This document shows, piece by piece, positions 12,511 to 22,236 of a DNA stretch of 64,000 bases. This stretch comes from Oceanibaculum nanhaiense (GTDB lineage: Bacteria > Pseudomonadota > Alphaproteobacteria > Oceanibaculales > Oceanibaculaceae): positions 62,001 through 126,000 of the forward strand of contig NZ_MPOB01000009.1 in assembly GCF_002148795.1 (NCBI RefSeq), in the 5' to 3' direction. The stretch's first letter is position 1; the number at the start of each line of letters is the position of its first letter. The notes beneath the pieces are model-generated. The model was given only the letters and a program-made list of their open reading frames with translations, made no database searches and was not told the DNA's origin. Both the position numbers and the translations under genes were made by a program.

Positions 12511-13649
12511 CCGAGCACGGCATCGCGCAAAATCTCATACTCTTGTATGTGATTGTAGGGCGCCGCCGAGATTCTGACCCAGGGATTGCCGCCGAAATGA
12601 TGCACCGGAACCTCGATCCGGTGGTTCTCCCACAATTCGTCAAGGATCGTCTGCGCCGGTACATCGCGGAACCGGTCGGGCAGGCGGATCGTCGCCATGC
12701 TGCCGCGCAAGGGCGCCGGCGTGCCGATCCCGGTACCCCAGGCTTGCGCCAGCATCTCCGCCGCCTCCGTCGCCAAATCGCGGCAATAGGCGCGGATCGC
12801 GGGCAGTCCGCCGATGCTGTCGAAGAACGCGATTGTCGCGCCAACCGACAGCCAGGCGCTGGCGTCGCGCGTGCCGGTCCAGGAGAATTCCTCGGCGAAG
12901 CCCTTCCTGAACGGATGCGAGATGGTGGTGGGGTGGATTCCAGCCTGCCGGTCCGGCGCCACCCACAGGAAGGCGCAGCCTTTCGGCGCGCACAGCCATT
13001 TATGGCAGTTGCCGGTGTAGAAATCGGCGCCGATGGCCGGTACGTCGAGATCCAGCATACCCGGCGCATGCGCGCCATCCACCAGCACCAGTCGCCTCTC
13101 GCTCTTGCAGGCGGCGATCAGTTCCTGCAGGGGCTGGATCGTTGCGGTGGGGGAGGTGATATGGTCCAGGATCACCAGCCGCGTCCGGTCGCTCAGCTTT
13201 GCCTTAACCGCCGCGACGATGGAGTCCGTGCCTTCCAGCGGAAACGGCACCTCGGCGATCTTTATCGTGGCACCGGTCTTTTCCTCAATGAAATGAACGG
13301 TCTGCTTCACGGCGTTATAGCCATGGCTGGTCACCAAAATTTCATCGCCCTTTGCGAAGTCCAGGCTGCGCAGCACCGCATTCACACCGCCGGTCGCATT
13401 CTCGACAAAACCGAGATCGGCGGGATCGGCGCGCAGAAACCGCGCCAGATCGGCCCGCGCTTTCTCCAGCGCCTCCGGCAGCACCCGCCGCATGAAGTTG
13501 ACGGGATTTTCCTCCATCAGGTCCTGCCAGCGCCGCTGCTCGGCCAGCACGGCTTTCGGCGTGGCGCCGTAGGAGCCATGATTCAGGAAAATGATATCGT
13601 CGCGCAGGTTCCAGTGGTGCCGCACGGCTTGGCCAAGGCTTGCCGCCAT
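12507..13649 (-). CDS. Class V aminotransferase (isopenicillin N epimerase-like)
   Basis: A PLP enzyme of the aspartate aminotransferase fold, 380 residues. The PLP-binding lysine is Lys217 in GNCHKWLCAPKG, and the cofactor-contacting DxxH is at Asp191-His194 (VDGAHAPG). The pattern is that of the CefD/isopenicillin N epimerase-like branch, not a true cysteine desulfurase: the long loop with the catalytic Cys is not evident. The substrate is unknown. The gene is monocistronic and divergent from the dehalogenase-like gene, with an 87-base gap. Confidence 0.82.
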   Translation of the reverse strand: MAASLGQAVRHHWNLRDDIIFLNHGSYGATPKAVLAEQRRWQDLMEENPVNFMRRVLPEALEKARADLARFLRADPADLGFVENATGGVNAVLRSLDFAKGDEILVTSHGYNAVKQTVHFIEEKTGATIKIAEVPFPLEGTDSIVAAVKAKLSDRTRLVILDHITSPTATIQPLQELIAACKSERRLVLVDGAHAPGMLDLDVPAIGADFYTGNCHKWLCAPKGCAFLWVAPDRQAGIHPTTISHPFRKGFAEEFSWTGTRDASAWLSVGATIAFFDSIGGLPAIRAYCRDLATEAAEMLAQAWGTGIGTPAPLRGSMATIRLPDRFRDVPAQTILDELWENHRIEVPVHHFGGNPWVRISAAPYNHIQEYEILRDAVLG

Positions 13650-13736
13650 CTCTCATCCCCTCTGCAGACCGGTTCAGGCTCGTGTATGCTGCCGGAGCGG
13701 GATGGCGCGACGCCAGCAATATATTGTGGGGGTGAC

Positions 13737-14615
13737 ATGTTCGAAGGGTTCACGCAGCACCGGATCGAAACCAGTGGGGCGGAGATCAATCTGCGCACCG
13801 GCGGGCAGGGGCCGGCGCTGCTGCTGCTGCACGGTTATCCGCAGACCCATGCGATGTGGCACCAGATCGCCCCGGCGCTGGCGGAGCGCTTCACGGTGGT
13901 CGCCCCGGACCTGCGCGGCTATGGCGATTCCTCCAAGCCGAAGACGGATGAGCGGCATGCACCCTATGCCAAGCGCGCCATGGCGCAGGACATGGCCGAG
14001 GTGATGACAGCGCTGGGCGTCGAGGAGTTCATGGTGGCCGGGCATGACCGTGGCGGCCGGGTGGCGCACCGGCTGGCGATCGACCATGCTGACCGGGTAA
14101 CAAAACTGGCGGTGCTGGACATCGCCCCCACGCATGAAATGTACAGGGCGACCGATATGGAGTTCGCCACCGCCTATTATCACTGGTTCTTCCTGATCCA
14201 GCCCTATGATCTGCCGGAACGCATGATCGGTGCCGATCCCGGCACTTTCCTGGAGCGCAAGATGGGCCATTGGGGGCGCGACGGGGCGGCCTTCACGCCG
14301 GAGGCGATGGCGGAATACAAGCGCTGCTTCTCCGATCCGGCGACGATCCATGCCAGCTGCGAGGATTACCGCGCGGCGGCGACCATCGATCTGGAGCATG
14401 ACGAAGCCGATATGCACCGGAAGTTGAGCTGCCGGGTGCTGGCGCTGTGGGGCGAGAAGGGCTTCGTCGGCCGCAAGTACGATGTTCTGGACGTCTGGCG
14501 GAAGCGGGCGCTTCATGTCGAGGGGCATGGTATTCCCAGCGGCCATTTCCTGGCCGAGGAAGCCCCGCAAGAAACCCTGGACGCCCTTATGGCGTTCTTT
14601 TCCCGACCCGATTGA
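13737..14615 (+). CDS. Alpha/beta hydrolase, fluoroacetate/haloacetate dehalogenase-like
   Basis: A 292-residue alpha/beta hydrolase. It shows the fluoroacetate dehalogenase pattern: HGYPQ oxyanion region, ADLRGYG-like PDLRGYGDSSKP, nucleophile Asp in GHDRGGR with the two carboxylate-binding arginines, the acid Asp in LDIAPT, the His-Trp pair in YYHWFF that binds halide in known enzymes, and the catalytic His in GHFLAEEAP. The frame is open upstream to 12543, but the family begins at the ATG at 13737, which has GGGGG just upstream. Activity on haloacids is inferred from the motifs; the natural substrate could differ. Confidence 0.85.
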   Translation: MFEGFTQHRIETSGAEINLRTGGQGPALLLLHGYPQTHAMWHQIAPALAERFTVVAPDLRGYGDSSKPKTDERHAPYAKRAMAQDMAEVMTALGVEEFMVAGHDRGGRVAHRLAIDHADRVTKLAVLDIAPTHEMYRATDMEFATAYYHWFFLIQPYDLPERMIGADPGTFLERKMGHWGRDGAAFTPEAMAEYKRCFSDPATIHASCEDYRAAATIDLEHDEADMHRKLSCRVLALWGEKGFVGRKYDVLDVWRKRALHVEGHGIPSGHFLAEEAPQETLDALMAFFSRPD

Positions 14616-14634
14616 TCTTTTTCGAGCGAACCTC

Positions 14635-15441
14635 ATGAGCACCGAGCCGACCGGCATGCCCGACACCGATCCACGAACCAGCCCACGAACCAGCCAGGAG
14701 GAGGCCGCGCCGCGCCAGAAGCGCAGCCTTCGCCTGACGATGACCAGCCGGCTGCGCGCCTATTTCTTCGCCGGTGTGCTGATCACCGCCCCTATCGGGC
14801 TGACCATCTATCTCGCCTGGCTGCTGATCGACTTCATCGACAAGCAGGTCATGCCGCTGATTCCCGTGCGCTACAATCCGGAGACCTATCTGCCGTTCTC
14901 CGTGCCCGGTATTGGTCTCGCACTGCTGCTGGTCACGATCACCCTGATCGGCGCGCTGACGGCCGGTTTTGTTGGCCGGCTGATCCTGCGGGTGGGCGAA
15001 GCCGTCGTGAATCAGCTGCCGGTGGTACGCAGCGTCTATGGCGCGGTGAAGCAGATCATGGAGGCGGTGCTGGCGCAGCAGTCCAACGCCTTCCGCCAGG
15101 TCGTGCTGGTGGAGTATCCGCGCAAGGATTGCTGGGTGATCGGCTTTGTCAGCGGCGCCACCACCGGCGAGGTGCAGGCGCGCACCGAGGCTCAGGTCAT
15201 CAACGTTTTTATCCCGACCACCCCGAACCCAACCTCCGGTTTCCTGCTGTTCGTGCCGGGCGAGGACCTTGTGTATCTCGACATGAGCATCGAGCAGGGC
15301 ATCAAGATGGTGGTTTCGGGCGGCATCGTGGCGCCGGCCTGGTCGGAAGGGCAGGGGCGTAAAGTCAAAGCCCGCCCGCGCAAGCAACTGCCGGAGCCAG
15401 TCAGTGACGAAGCCGCTGCCGCTCAGCCGGAGCGTAGATAG
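14635..15441 (+). CDS. DUF502 membrane protein
   Basis: A 268-residue inner-membrane protein of the DUF502 family. Two hydrophobic segments are seen at about residues 43-65 (YFFAGVLITAPIGLTIYLAW) and 85-108. They are followed by a soluble domain with the family motifs LPVVRSVYGAVKQ and PTTPNPTSGFL. The first 40 residues are polar and disordered. The ATG at 14635 is 19 bases after the hydrolase stop. The role is unknown. The 3' end overlaps the end of convergent recG by 19 bases. Confidence 0.88.
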   Translation: MSTEPTGMPDTDPRTSPRTSQEEAAPRQKRSLRLTMTSRLRAYFFAGVLITAPIGLTIYLAWLLIDFIDKQVMPLIPVRYNPETYLPFSVPGIGLALLLVTITLIGALTAGFVGRLILRVGEAVVNQLPVVRSVYGAVKQIMEAVLAQQSNAFRQVVLVEYPRKDCWVIGFVSGATTGEVQARTEAQVINVFIPTTPNPTSGFLLFVPGEDLVYLDMSIEQGIKMVVSGGIVAPAWSEGQGRKVKARPRKQLPEPVSDEAAAAQPERR

Positions 15442-17504
15442 CGCGCTGCCGCGTCGCGCTCGAACAGGTAGAGCAGCACGCGCAGGCGCTGGCCGCGCTC
15501 GCCCTGCAGGTCAGGATCGCGGTCAAGTACCAGCCGGGCATCGTCGCGGGCGGCCTGCAGCAGCTCGCCATGGGCGGCGAGGTCAGCCAGGCGGAAGGTC
15601 GGCATGCCGCTCTGCTTGGTGCCCAGCAGATCGCCGGCGCCGCGCAGTTTCAGATCCTCTTCGGCGATGACGAAGCCGTCTTCCGTTTCGCGCAGGATTT
15701 TCAGCCGCGCCGTGGCGGTCTCGCTGAGCGGCTTCTGGTACAGCAGAATGCAGGTCGAGGGCTTGTCGCCGCGCCCGATGCGACCGCGCAGCTGATGCAG
15801 CTGGGCAAGGCCGAAACGCTCGGCATGCTCGATCACCATGATTGTGGCCGCCGGCACGTCCACGCCGACCTCGATGACGGTGGTGGAGACCAGCAGATCG
15901 ATGCCGCCCTCGGCGAAGCCCTCCATCACGCGGTCCTTGTCGGCCCCCTTCATGCGGCCATGCACCAGCCCGGCGCGCGCACCGAAGCGTTGGGCGAGGG
16001 CGGCATGGCGCTCCTCGGCGGCGGCAACGTCCAGCGCTTCCGATTCGGCGACCAGCGGGCAGACCCAATAGACCTTGTTGCCGGCGTTCAGCGCCCGTTC
16101 GACTGCCGCCGTTACCTCTTCCAGGGCCTCGGTCGGCTTGGCGATGGTGACGATGGGCTTGCGGCCCGCCGGCTTCTCGGTGAGGCGCGACACGTCGAGA
16201 TCGCCATAGGCGGTCAGCGTCAGGGTGCGCGGGATCGGCGTCGCGGTCATCACCAGCACATCGACGCCGCGTCCCTTGCCGGACAGAGCGATGCGCTGAT
16301 GCACGCCGAACCGGTGCTGCTCGTCGATCACCGCCAGCATCAGATCCCGGAAGACGACATCCTCCTGGATCAGCGCATGGGTGCCGACAACGATGCCGGT
16401 CTCGCCCGAGGCCAGGCCGGCCAGGATCGCTTCGCGGTTCCGGCCCTTCTCGCGGCCGGTCAGCAGCGCCACCTTCACACCGGCAGGGGCGGCCAGCCGC
16501 TGGATGGTCGCCAGATGCTGGCGTGCCAGAATCTCCGTCGGCGCCAGCAAGGCTGCCTGGCCGCCGGCCTCGATGGCGGCCAGCATCGCCAGCAGCGCCA
16601 CCACTGTCTTGCCGCTGCCGACATCGCCCTGAAGCAGCCGCAGCATGCGCTTGTCGCTGTCCATATCCGCGGATATCTCGGCCAGTGACATTCGCTGGGC
16701 GTTGGTGAGAGAGAAGGGCAGGGCGCCCTCGGCCAGCGCACGGAGCCGCCCGTCACCCCGGATCACCCGGCCGGACTGGCGCTTCTGATGGGCGCGGATC
16801 AGCGCCAGCGCCAGCTGGTTGGCCAGCAGCTCGTCAAAGGCGAGACGCTGCCGCGCCGGGGTCAGCGGCAGCAGGTCGGCTTCGGATTGCGGCGCATGCA
16901 CGCTCTCCAGCGCCTCGCGGAAGGACGGCCAGCGCTGCCGGGCGAGCCAGGCGGCATCCTGCCATTCGGGCAGCTCCGGCAGCCGGTCGAGTGCACCGCG
17001 CACCGCCTTGCGCAGCGTCTTCAGCATCAGACCGGCGGTCAGCGGATAGACCGCCTCCACCCCGGCGATCTCGCCGGCTTCCTCCGGTTTCGCGATATAG
17101 TCCGGATGCGCCATCTGCGCGCGGTCCTGGAAGAATTCCACCCGGCCGCTGACCACACGGGTTTCGCCGACCGGCAGCTGCTTGACCAGGAAGTCGCCCC
17201 GGGCGTGGAAGAACACCAGATCGATATCGCCGCTGGCATCGCGGCAGATCACGCGATAGGGCCGGCGTGGCGTGGGCGAGGGGATGTGCCCCTCGATGCG
17301 GACGGTCAGGGTCGCGATGCGGCCCGGTTCCGCCTCGGCAATGCGCGGCGTGTAGGAGCGGTCAACAATGCCGCTGGGCAGGTGCCAGAGCATATCGACC
17401 ACATGCGGGCCGATGGCGCCCTGCACCAGCTTGCCAAGGCGCGGGCCAAGTCCGGGCAGGGTGGTGACATCGGCGAAAAGCGGGAACAGAATCTGGGGAC
17501 GCAC
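15423..17504 (-). CDS. recG: ATP-dependent DNA helicase RecG
   Basis: RecG remodels stalled replication forks and branched DNA. The 693-residue protein has an N-terminal wedge/OB domain (about residues 10-240) and two RecA-like helicase domains. Walker A is GDVGSGKT and the DExH box is DEQHRFGV. Motif VI is in QLRGRIGRG, and a C-terminal RecG domain follows. Length matches the family. It is divergent from sdhE-mfd, a common alphaproteobacterial arrangement. Confidence 0.97.
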   Translation of the reverse strand: MRPQILFPLFADVTTLPGLGPRLGKLVQGAIGPHVVDMLWHLPSGIVDRSYTPRIAEAEPGRIATLTVRIEGHIPSPTPRRPYRVICRDASGDIDLVFFHARGDFLVKQLPVGETRVVSGRVEFFQDRAQMAHPDYIAKPEEAGEIAGVEAVYPLTAGLMLKTLRKAVRGALDRLPELPEWQDAAWLARQRWPSFREALESVHAPQSEADLLPLTPARQRLAFDELLANQLALALIRAHQKRQSGRVIRGDGRLRALAEGALPFSLTNAQRMSLAEISADMDSDKRMLRLLQGDVGSGKTVVALLAMLAAIEAGGQAALLAPTEILARQHLATIQRLAAPAGVKVALLTGREKGRNREAILAGLASGETGIVVGTHALIQEDVVFRDLMLAVIDEQHRFGVHQRIALSGKGRGVDVLVMTATPIPRTLTLTAYGDLDVSRLTEKPAGRKPIVTIAKPTEALEEVTAAVERALNAGNKVYWVCPLVAESEALDVAAAEERHAALAQRFGARAGLVHGRMKGADKDRVMEGFAEGGIDLLVSTTVIEVGVDVPAATIMVIEHAERFGLAQLHQLRGRIGRGDKPSTCILLYQKPLSETATARLKILRETEDGFVIAEEDLKLRGAGDLLGTKQSGMPTFRLADLAAHGELLQAARDDARLVLDRDPDLQGERGQRLRVLLYLFERDAAARYLRSG

Positions 17505-17600
17505 GCAACCGGCCTGGCTGTTGGTGGATGAAATGCCATTGAACGGCTGACAGAGCCGCTCCTCAAGTCTATATCCTAGGCTTCGAGAAGGAGGACACCA

Positions 17601-17909
17601 ATGTCGGATCGCCCCTCATCCGGGACCGAACCCCAATCAGAGCCGTTGGAAACCCGCCGCCGGCGCCTGCTGTACCGCAGCTGGTATTGCGGCATCAAGG
17701 AAATGGATCTGCTGCTGGGCAGTTTCGCCAAGCAGCATCTCGATTCCATGACCGAGGCGCAGCTCGACAGCTATGAGGCATTGCTCGGCATGAACAATGA
17801 TCCGGCGCTGTATGGCTGGATCATGGGCCTGTCCGAGCCGCCGCCTGGCATGAATTCCGATGTTCTGGAGATGCTGCGTAACTTTAAATTTGTCGATTCA
17901 CGGTCTTGA
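17601..17909 (+). CDS. sdhE: FAD assembly factor SdhE
   Basis: SdhE (Sdh5, DUF339) helps covalent attachment of FAD to the flavoprotein of succinate dehydrogenase. The 102-residue protein has the typical five-helix pattern, including KEMDLLLGSFA and the C-terminal LYGWIMG. The start at 17601 follows a strong Shine-Dalgarno (AGGAGG). In the conserved RGxxE motif the Arg is replaced by Cys (WYCGIKEMD, TGC codon), which is unusual. The stop overlaps the TTG start of mfd. Confidence 0.93.
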   Translation: MSDRPSSGTEPQSEPLETRRRRLLYRSWYCGIKEMDLLLGSFAKQHLDSMTEAQLDSYEALLGMNNDPALYGWIMGLSEPPPGMNSDVLEMLRNFKFVDSRS

Positions 17910-20900
17910 AATCACTTAAACAAACACTGAACGCCCCCGGCCGTACTGCGCTGTTCGGGGCGCCTGCAGGGTATGACGCACTGATCCTGTCCCGCCTGGC
18001 GCGGGAGGCGGGAGGGGACGGCATTCTGCATGTTGCCGTCGATGATGCGCGCATGGCCACGCTTGCCGAGGCTCTGGCTTTCTTCGCGCCCGATTGCGAG
18101 GTGCTGCAGCTGCCGGCCTGGGACTGCCTGCCCTATGACCGGACCTCGCCGAATGGCGAGATCCTGAGCAGCCGGGTGGACAGCCTGACTCGCCTGCTGC
18201 TGCCCGCCGAAAAGAAGGGCGGCCGCATCCTGCTGACCACGGTGAGTTCGGTGCTGCAGAAGCTGCCGGCGCGCGCCAGCTTCGAGGGGGCGGTGCTCTC
18301 GGTCGAGGTTGGCCAGCGGGTGCAGCTGGACGATCTGATCGGCTTTTTCCAACGCAACGGTTATATCCGCGCCGATACGGTGCGTGAGCCGGGTGAATAT
18401 GCGGTGCGCGGCGGTATTCTCGATGTCTATCCCGCCGGCGCCCCGGAGCCGCTGCGCATCGACCTGTTCGGCGACGAGGTGGATGGCATCCGCAGCTTCG
18501 ATGCGGTCACCCAGCGCACCGTCGGCAAGGAAAAGCGCATCCTGTTCAAGCCGGTCGGGGAAATCTTCCTGGACGAGGCCTCGATCCAGCGCTTCCGTCA
18601 CGGCTACCGCCAGGCCTTCGGGGCGGAAACCGGCGGCGATCCGCTCTATGAGGCGATCAGCGCCGGCCGCCGCCATGTCGGTATGGAGCATTGGCTGCCG
18701 CTGTTCCATGACCGGCTGGAAACCCTGTTCGATTATATGCCCGGTGCCGCGGTCAGTTTCGACCATCAGGCGCAGGAAGCGCTGGATGCGCGCCTGGGGC
18801 TGATCGACGAATATTACGAGGCGCGGCGCGGCATGCTGCGCGCCGGCGGCGAGGACGGGCAGGTCTATAAGCCGCTGCCGCCCGGCCATCTTTATCTGAT
18901 GGGCGCGGCGCTGCCGAAGCTGTTGGCGGTGCGCGCCTCGATCCAGCTTTCGCCCTTCATGGCGCCGGAAGCGGAGAAGGACGAGACCGGCCGCGCCATT
19001 CTCGATGCCGGCGGCCGGCTTGGTCCGGATTTCGCGGAGGCTCGCGCTAGGCCCGACCTGAACCTCTATGACGCCGTGCGCGATACCATCAAGGCGGAGC
19101 AGGGCAGCGGGCGCCGGATCGCCATCGCCGCCGTCAGCGCCGGCTCGCGCGACCGTCTGTCGGCGCTGCTGCGCGAGCATGGCATCGACGGGCTGCATCC
19201 GGTGGAGGGCTGGCGCGAGCTGGAAAAGCTGGAGCGCGGCGCCGTCGCGCTGGCGGTCATCGGGCTGGACCGGGGCTTCGCCGCCGAAGGCGTCACGGTC
19301 ATCGCCGAGCAGGACATTCTGGGCGAGCGCCTGTCGCGGCCGGCCAGGCGCAAGCGCAAGGCGGACGCCTTCATCGCCGAGGCCTCGGCCCTGACCGAGG
19401 GCGATCTGGTCGTGCATATGGAGCACGGTATCGGCCGCTATGACGGGCTGGTGACGCTGGAGGTCGGTGGCGCGCCGCACGACTGCCTGCGGCTGATCTA
19501 TGCCGGCAACGACAAGCTGTTCGTGCCGGTGGAGAATATCGACACGCTGTCGCGCTATGGCTCGGAGGATGCGGCCGCACAGCTCGACAAGCTTGGCGGC
19601 GTCGGCTGGCAGGCACGCAAGGCGCGGGTGAAGCAGCGCATTCGCGAGATTGCCGAAAAGCTGATCCGTGTTGCCGCCGAACGCGAGCTGCGCAAGGGCG
19701 AGCCGGCACGCCCGGCCGAGGGGCTGTTCGACGAATTCTGCGCGCGCTTCCCCTATTCGGAGACCGACGACCAGCTGCGCGCCATCGAGGAAGTGCTGGC
19801 GGATATGGCCTCGGGCCGGCCGATGGACCGGCTGGTCTGCGGCGATGTCGGCTTCGGCAAGACCGAGGTGGCGCTGCGCGCCGCCTTCGTCGCCGTGATG
19901 GCCGGTATGCAGGTTGCCGTGGCGGTGCCCACCACGCTGCTGGCGCGCCAGCATTTCAAGACCTTCAGGGAGCGTTTCCAGGGCCTGCCGGTCCGGGTCG
20001 AGCAGCTGTCGCGGATGGTCACGGCGAAGGACGCGAAGGACGCCAAGGCGGGCCTCGCCGACGGGTCCGTCGATATCGTCGTCGGTACCCACGCGCTGCT
20101 GGCGAAAAGCGTGTCCTTCAAGCGGCTGGGGCTGCTGATCGTCGATGAGGAACAGCATTTCGGCGTGGCGCAGAAGGAGCGGATGAAGGAAATCCGCGCC
20201 AACATCCATGTGCTGACGCTGACCGCGACGCCGATCCCGCGCACGCTGCAGATGGCGCTGGCCGGCGTGCGCGAGATGAGCATCATCGCCACCCCGCCGG
20301 TGGACCGGCTGGCGGTGCGCACCTTCGTCATGCCCTATGACAGCGTGATCATCCGTGAGGCGATCATGCGCGAGCATTATCGCGGCGGCAAAAGCTTCTA
20401 TGTCTGCCCGCGCCTGGACGATCTGGCGAAGGTGTCGGAACGGCTGCGCAACCTGGTGCCGGAATGCAAGCTGGCGGTGGCGCATGGCCAGATGCCGGCC
20501 AGCGAGCTGGAAGAGGTGATGACACGCTTCACCGACGGCGCCTTCGATATCCTGCTCTCGACCAATATCGTCGAATCCGGCCTGGATATTGCCTCGGCCA
20601 ACACGCTGATCATCCACCGGGCGGACATGTTCGGGCTGGCCCAGCTCTATCAGCTGCGCGGCCGGGTCGGCCGTTCCAAGACCCGTGCCTACGCTTATAT
20701 GACACTGCATCCGCAGATGAAGCTGACGCCGAACGCGGTGAAGCGGCTGGAGGTGATGCAGACGCTGGATACGCTGGGGGCGGGGTTCTCGCTGGCCTCC
20801 TACGATCTCGATATCCGCGGCGCCGGCAACATGCTGGGCGAGGAACAGTCCGGCCATATCAAGGAGGTTGGCGTCGAGCTGTACCAGCATCTGCTGGAGG

Positions 20901-21400
20901 AGGCGATTGCCGAACTGCGCAGCGGTGCGGACGCGGCCGCCGCCGAGGAGGAATGGACGCCGCAGATCGCCATCGGCATGCCGGTGCTGATCCCGGAGGC
21001 CTATGTCGCCGATCTGTCGGTCCGGCTCGGCCTCTACCGGCGCATTGCCACGCTGCTGGATCGGCAGGAGATCGACAGCTTCGCCGCCGAGATGATCGAC
21101 CGCTTCGGCCCGCTACCCGAAGAGGTGGAGAATCTGCTGCAGATCGTCGCCATCAAGCGGCTGTGCCGGCAGGCCGGTATCGACAAGGTGGATGCCGGGC
21201 CGAAGGGCGCCGTGCTGTCCTTCCGCAACAATCATTTCGCCAATCCGGGCGGCCTTGTGCAGTTCATCTCCAGGCAGGCCGGCAGCGTGCAGCTGCGCCC
21301 CGATCACAAGCTGGTCTGCAAGCGCCCCTGGGGGCAGGCGGACAAGCGCGTCGTCGGGCTCAACCATCTGCTGGGCGAGCTGGCGAAGATCGCCGCATAA
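17906..21400 (+). CDS. mfd: Transcription-repair coupling factor
   Basis: Mfd removes RNA polymerase stalled at lesions and recruits UvrA. The 1164 residues include an N-terminal UvrB-like module, the RNA polymerase-interacting domain (around GDLVVHMEHGIGRYDG), a RecG-like translocase with Walker A GDVGFGKT and DEEQ box (DEEQHFGV), and a C-terminal TRCF domain. The best start is the TTG at 17906, inside the sdhE stop (TTGA), suggesting translational coupling. It ends just before a strong hairpin shared with ydfG. Confidence 0.97.
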   Translation: MKSLKQTLNAPGRTALFGAPAGYDALILSRLAREAGGDGILHVAVDDARMATLAEALAFFAPDCEVLQLPAWDCLPYDRTSPNGEILSSRVDSLTRLLLPAEKKGGRILLTTVSSVLQKLPARASFEGAVLSVEVGQRVQLDDLIGFFQRNGYIRADTVREPGEYAVRGGILDVYPAGAPEPLRIDLFGDEVDGIRSFDAVTQRTVGKEKRILFKPVGEIFLDEASIQRFRHGYRQAFGAETGGDPLYEAISAGRRHVGMEHWLPLFHDRLETLFDYMPGAAVSFDHQAQEALDARLGLIDEYYEARRGMLRAGGEDGQVYKPLPPGHLYLMGAALPKLLAVRASIQLSPFMAPEAEKDETGRAILDAGGRLGPDFAEARARPDLNLYDAVRDTIKAEQGSGRRIAIAAVSAGSRDRLSALLREHGIDGLHPVEGWRELEKLERGAVALAVIGLDRGFAAEGVTVIAEQDILGERLSRPARRKRKADAFIAEASALTEGDLVVHMEHGIGRYDGLVTLEVGGAPHDCLRLIYAGNDKLFVPVENIDTLSRYGSEDAAAQLDKLGGVGWQARKARVKQRIREIAEKLIRVAAERELRKGEPARPAEGLFDEFCARFPYSETDDQLRAIEEVLADMASGRPMDRLVCGDVGFGKTEVALRAAFVAVMAGMQVAVAVPTTLLARQHFKTFRERFQGLPVRVEQLSRMVTAKDAKDAKAGLADGSVDIVVGTHALLAKSVSFKRLGLLIVDEEQHFGVAQKERMKEIRANIHVLTLTATPIPRTLQMALAGVREMSIIATPPVDRLAVRTFVMPYDSVIIREAIMREHYRGGKSFYVCPRLDDLAKVSERLRNLVPECKLAVAHGQMPASELEEVMTRFTDGAFDILLSTNIVESGLDIASANTLIIHRADMFGLAQLYQLRGRVGRSKTRAYAYMTLHPQMKLTPNAVKRLEVMQTLDTLGAGFSLASYDLDIRGAGNMLGEEQSGHIKEVGVELYQHLLEEAIAELRSGADAAAAEEEWTPQIAIGMPVLIPEAYVADLSVRLGLYRRIATLLDRQEIDSFAAEMIDRFGPLPEEVENLLQIVAIKRLCRQAGIDKVDAGPKGAVLSFRNNHFANPGGLVQFISRQAGSVQLRPDHKLVCKRPWGQADKRVVGLNHLLGELAKIAA

Positions 21401-21426
21401 AAAAGCCCCCGCCAGAAGGCGGGGGC
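21399..21426 (-). terminator. Intrinsic terminator between mfd and ydfG
   Basis: A 9-bp perfect GC stem (GCCCCCGCC at 21405-21413 and GGCGGGGGC at 21418-21426) has a 4-base loop. On the minus strand it is followed by six U residues (21404-21399), so it is a canonical terminator for the minus-strand ydfG. On the plus strand the following tract (TTCCTGTT) is weaker, but it can probably also end mfd transcripts. Confidence 0.9.
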
Positions 21427-21447
21427 TTCCTGTTCGGTCCCAGCCGC

Positions 21448-22200
21448 TTACTTGCGGACCACGTTGAACGGGCTGAAGGCCTGGCAGGCGGCCATCAGCT
21501 CGATGCGGTTGATGTTCACATTGGCCGGGAAGGTGGCGGTGAAGTAGATCACCTCGGCGACATTGTCCGGGGTGATCGGATCGGTGCCCTTGTAGACATC
21601 CTTCGCCTTGTCGGCATCACCCTTGAAGCGGACCATCGAGAACTCGCTTTCGGCGAGGCCGGGCTCGACATCGGTGACGCGGATGTTCTGGGCCACCAGA
21701 TCGGCGCGCAGATTCAGCGAGAACTGCTTCACGAAGGCTTTGGTGGCGCCATAGACATTGCCGCCCGGATAGGGATAGCTGCCGGCGACGGAGCCGAGAT
21801 TGATGACATGGCCCTTGCCGCGCTCCACCATGCCGGTCAGCAGCGCCTGGGTGCAGTAGAGCAGGCCCTTGATGTTGGTGTCGATCATCGTCTCCCAGTC
21901 GCTCATGGCGACCAGATGGGCCGGCTCCAGACCCAGGGCGAGGCCGGCATTATTCACCAGCACATCGACATTCTTGAAATTGTCGGGCAGGGCGGCGACA
22001 GCGGCGCGCACTGCTTTCTCGTCGCGGACATCCAGCGGAATGATATGGACATCGGTGTCCAGTTCCTTCTGCAGCGCCTCAAGGCGCTCCTGCCGGCGGC
22101 CGGTCAGGATCAGCTTGTGCTTGTCCTTGGCAAAGCGGCGCGCCGTGGCGGCGCCGAATCCGGCCGTGGCGCCGGTGATGAAGACGGTTAGCTGGGACAT
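21448..22200 (-). CDS. ydfG: YdfG-type short-chain dehydrogenase (3-hydroxy acid/serine dehydrogenase)
   Basis: A 250-residue NADP-dependent SDR, close to E. coli YdfG over its full length. YdfG oxidises L-allo-threonine, serine and 3-hydroxy acids. Seen here are the cofactor motif TGATAGFG, NNAGLALG, the catalytic Ser in GSVAGSYP and the YGATK motif. The start at 22200 has AGAGG upstream; an upstream in-frame ATG at 22224 would add eight residues. It is downstream of mazG on the same strand (36 bases). Confidence 0.92.
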   Translation of the reverse strand: MSQLTVFITGATAGFGAATARRFAKDKHKLILTGRRQERLEALQKELDTDVHIIPLDVRDEKAVRAAVAALPDNFKNVDVLVNNAGLALGLEPAHLVAMSDWETMIDTNIKGLLYCTQALLTGMVERGKGHVINLGSVAGSYPYPGGNVYGATKAFVKQFSLNLRADLVAQNIRVTDVEPGLAESEFSMVRFKGDADKAKDVYKGTDPITPDNVAEVIYFTATFPANVNINRIELMAACQAFSPFNVVRK

Positions 22201-22236
22201 GATTGAAACCTCTATTTTAGTCAACAGTTCAGGTGG

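Noticed and set aside
12543..13736. N-terminal extension of the dehalogenase-like frame
   Set aside because: The family begins at the ATG at 13737, and the extension is antisense to the class V aminotransferase.
17912..20890. 992-residue open frame opposite mfd
   Set aside because: It is a shadow of Mfd with no motif and no Shine-Dalgarno.
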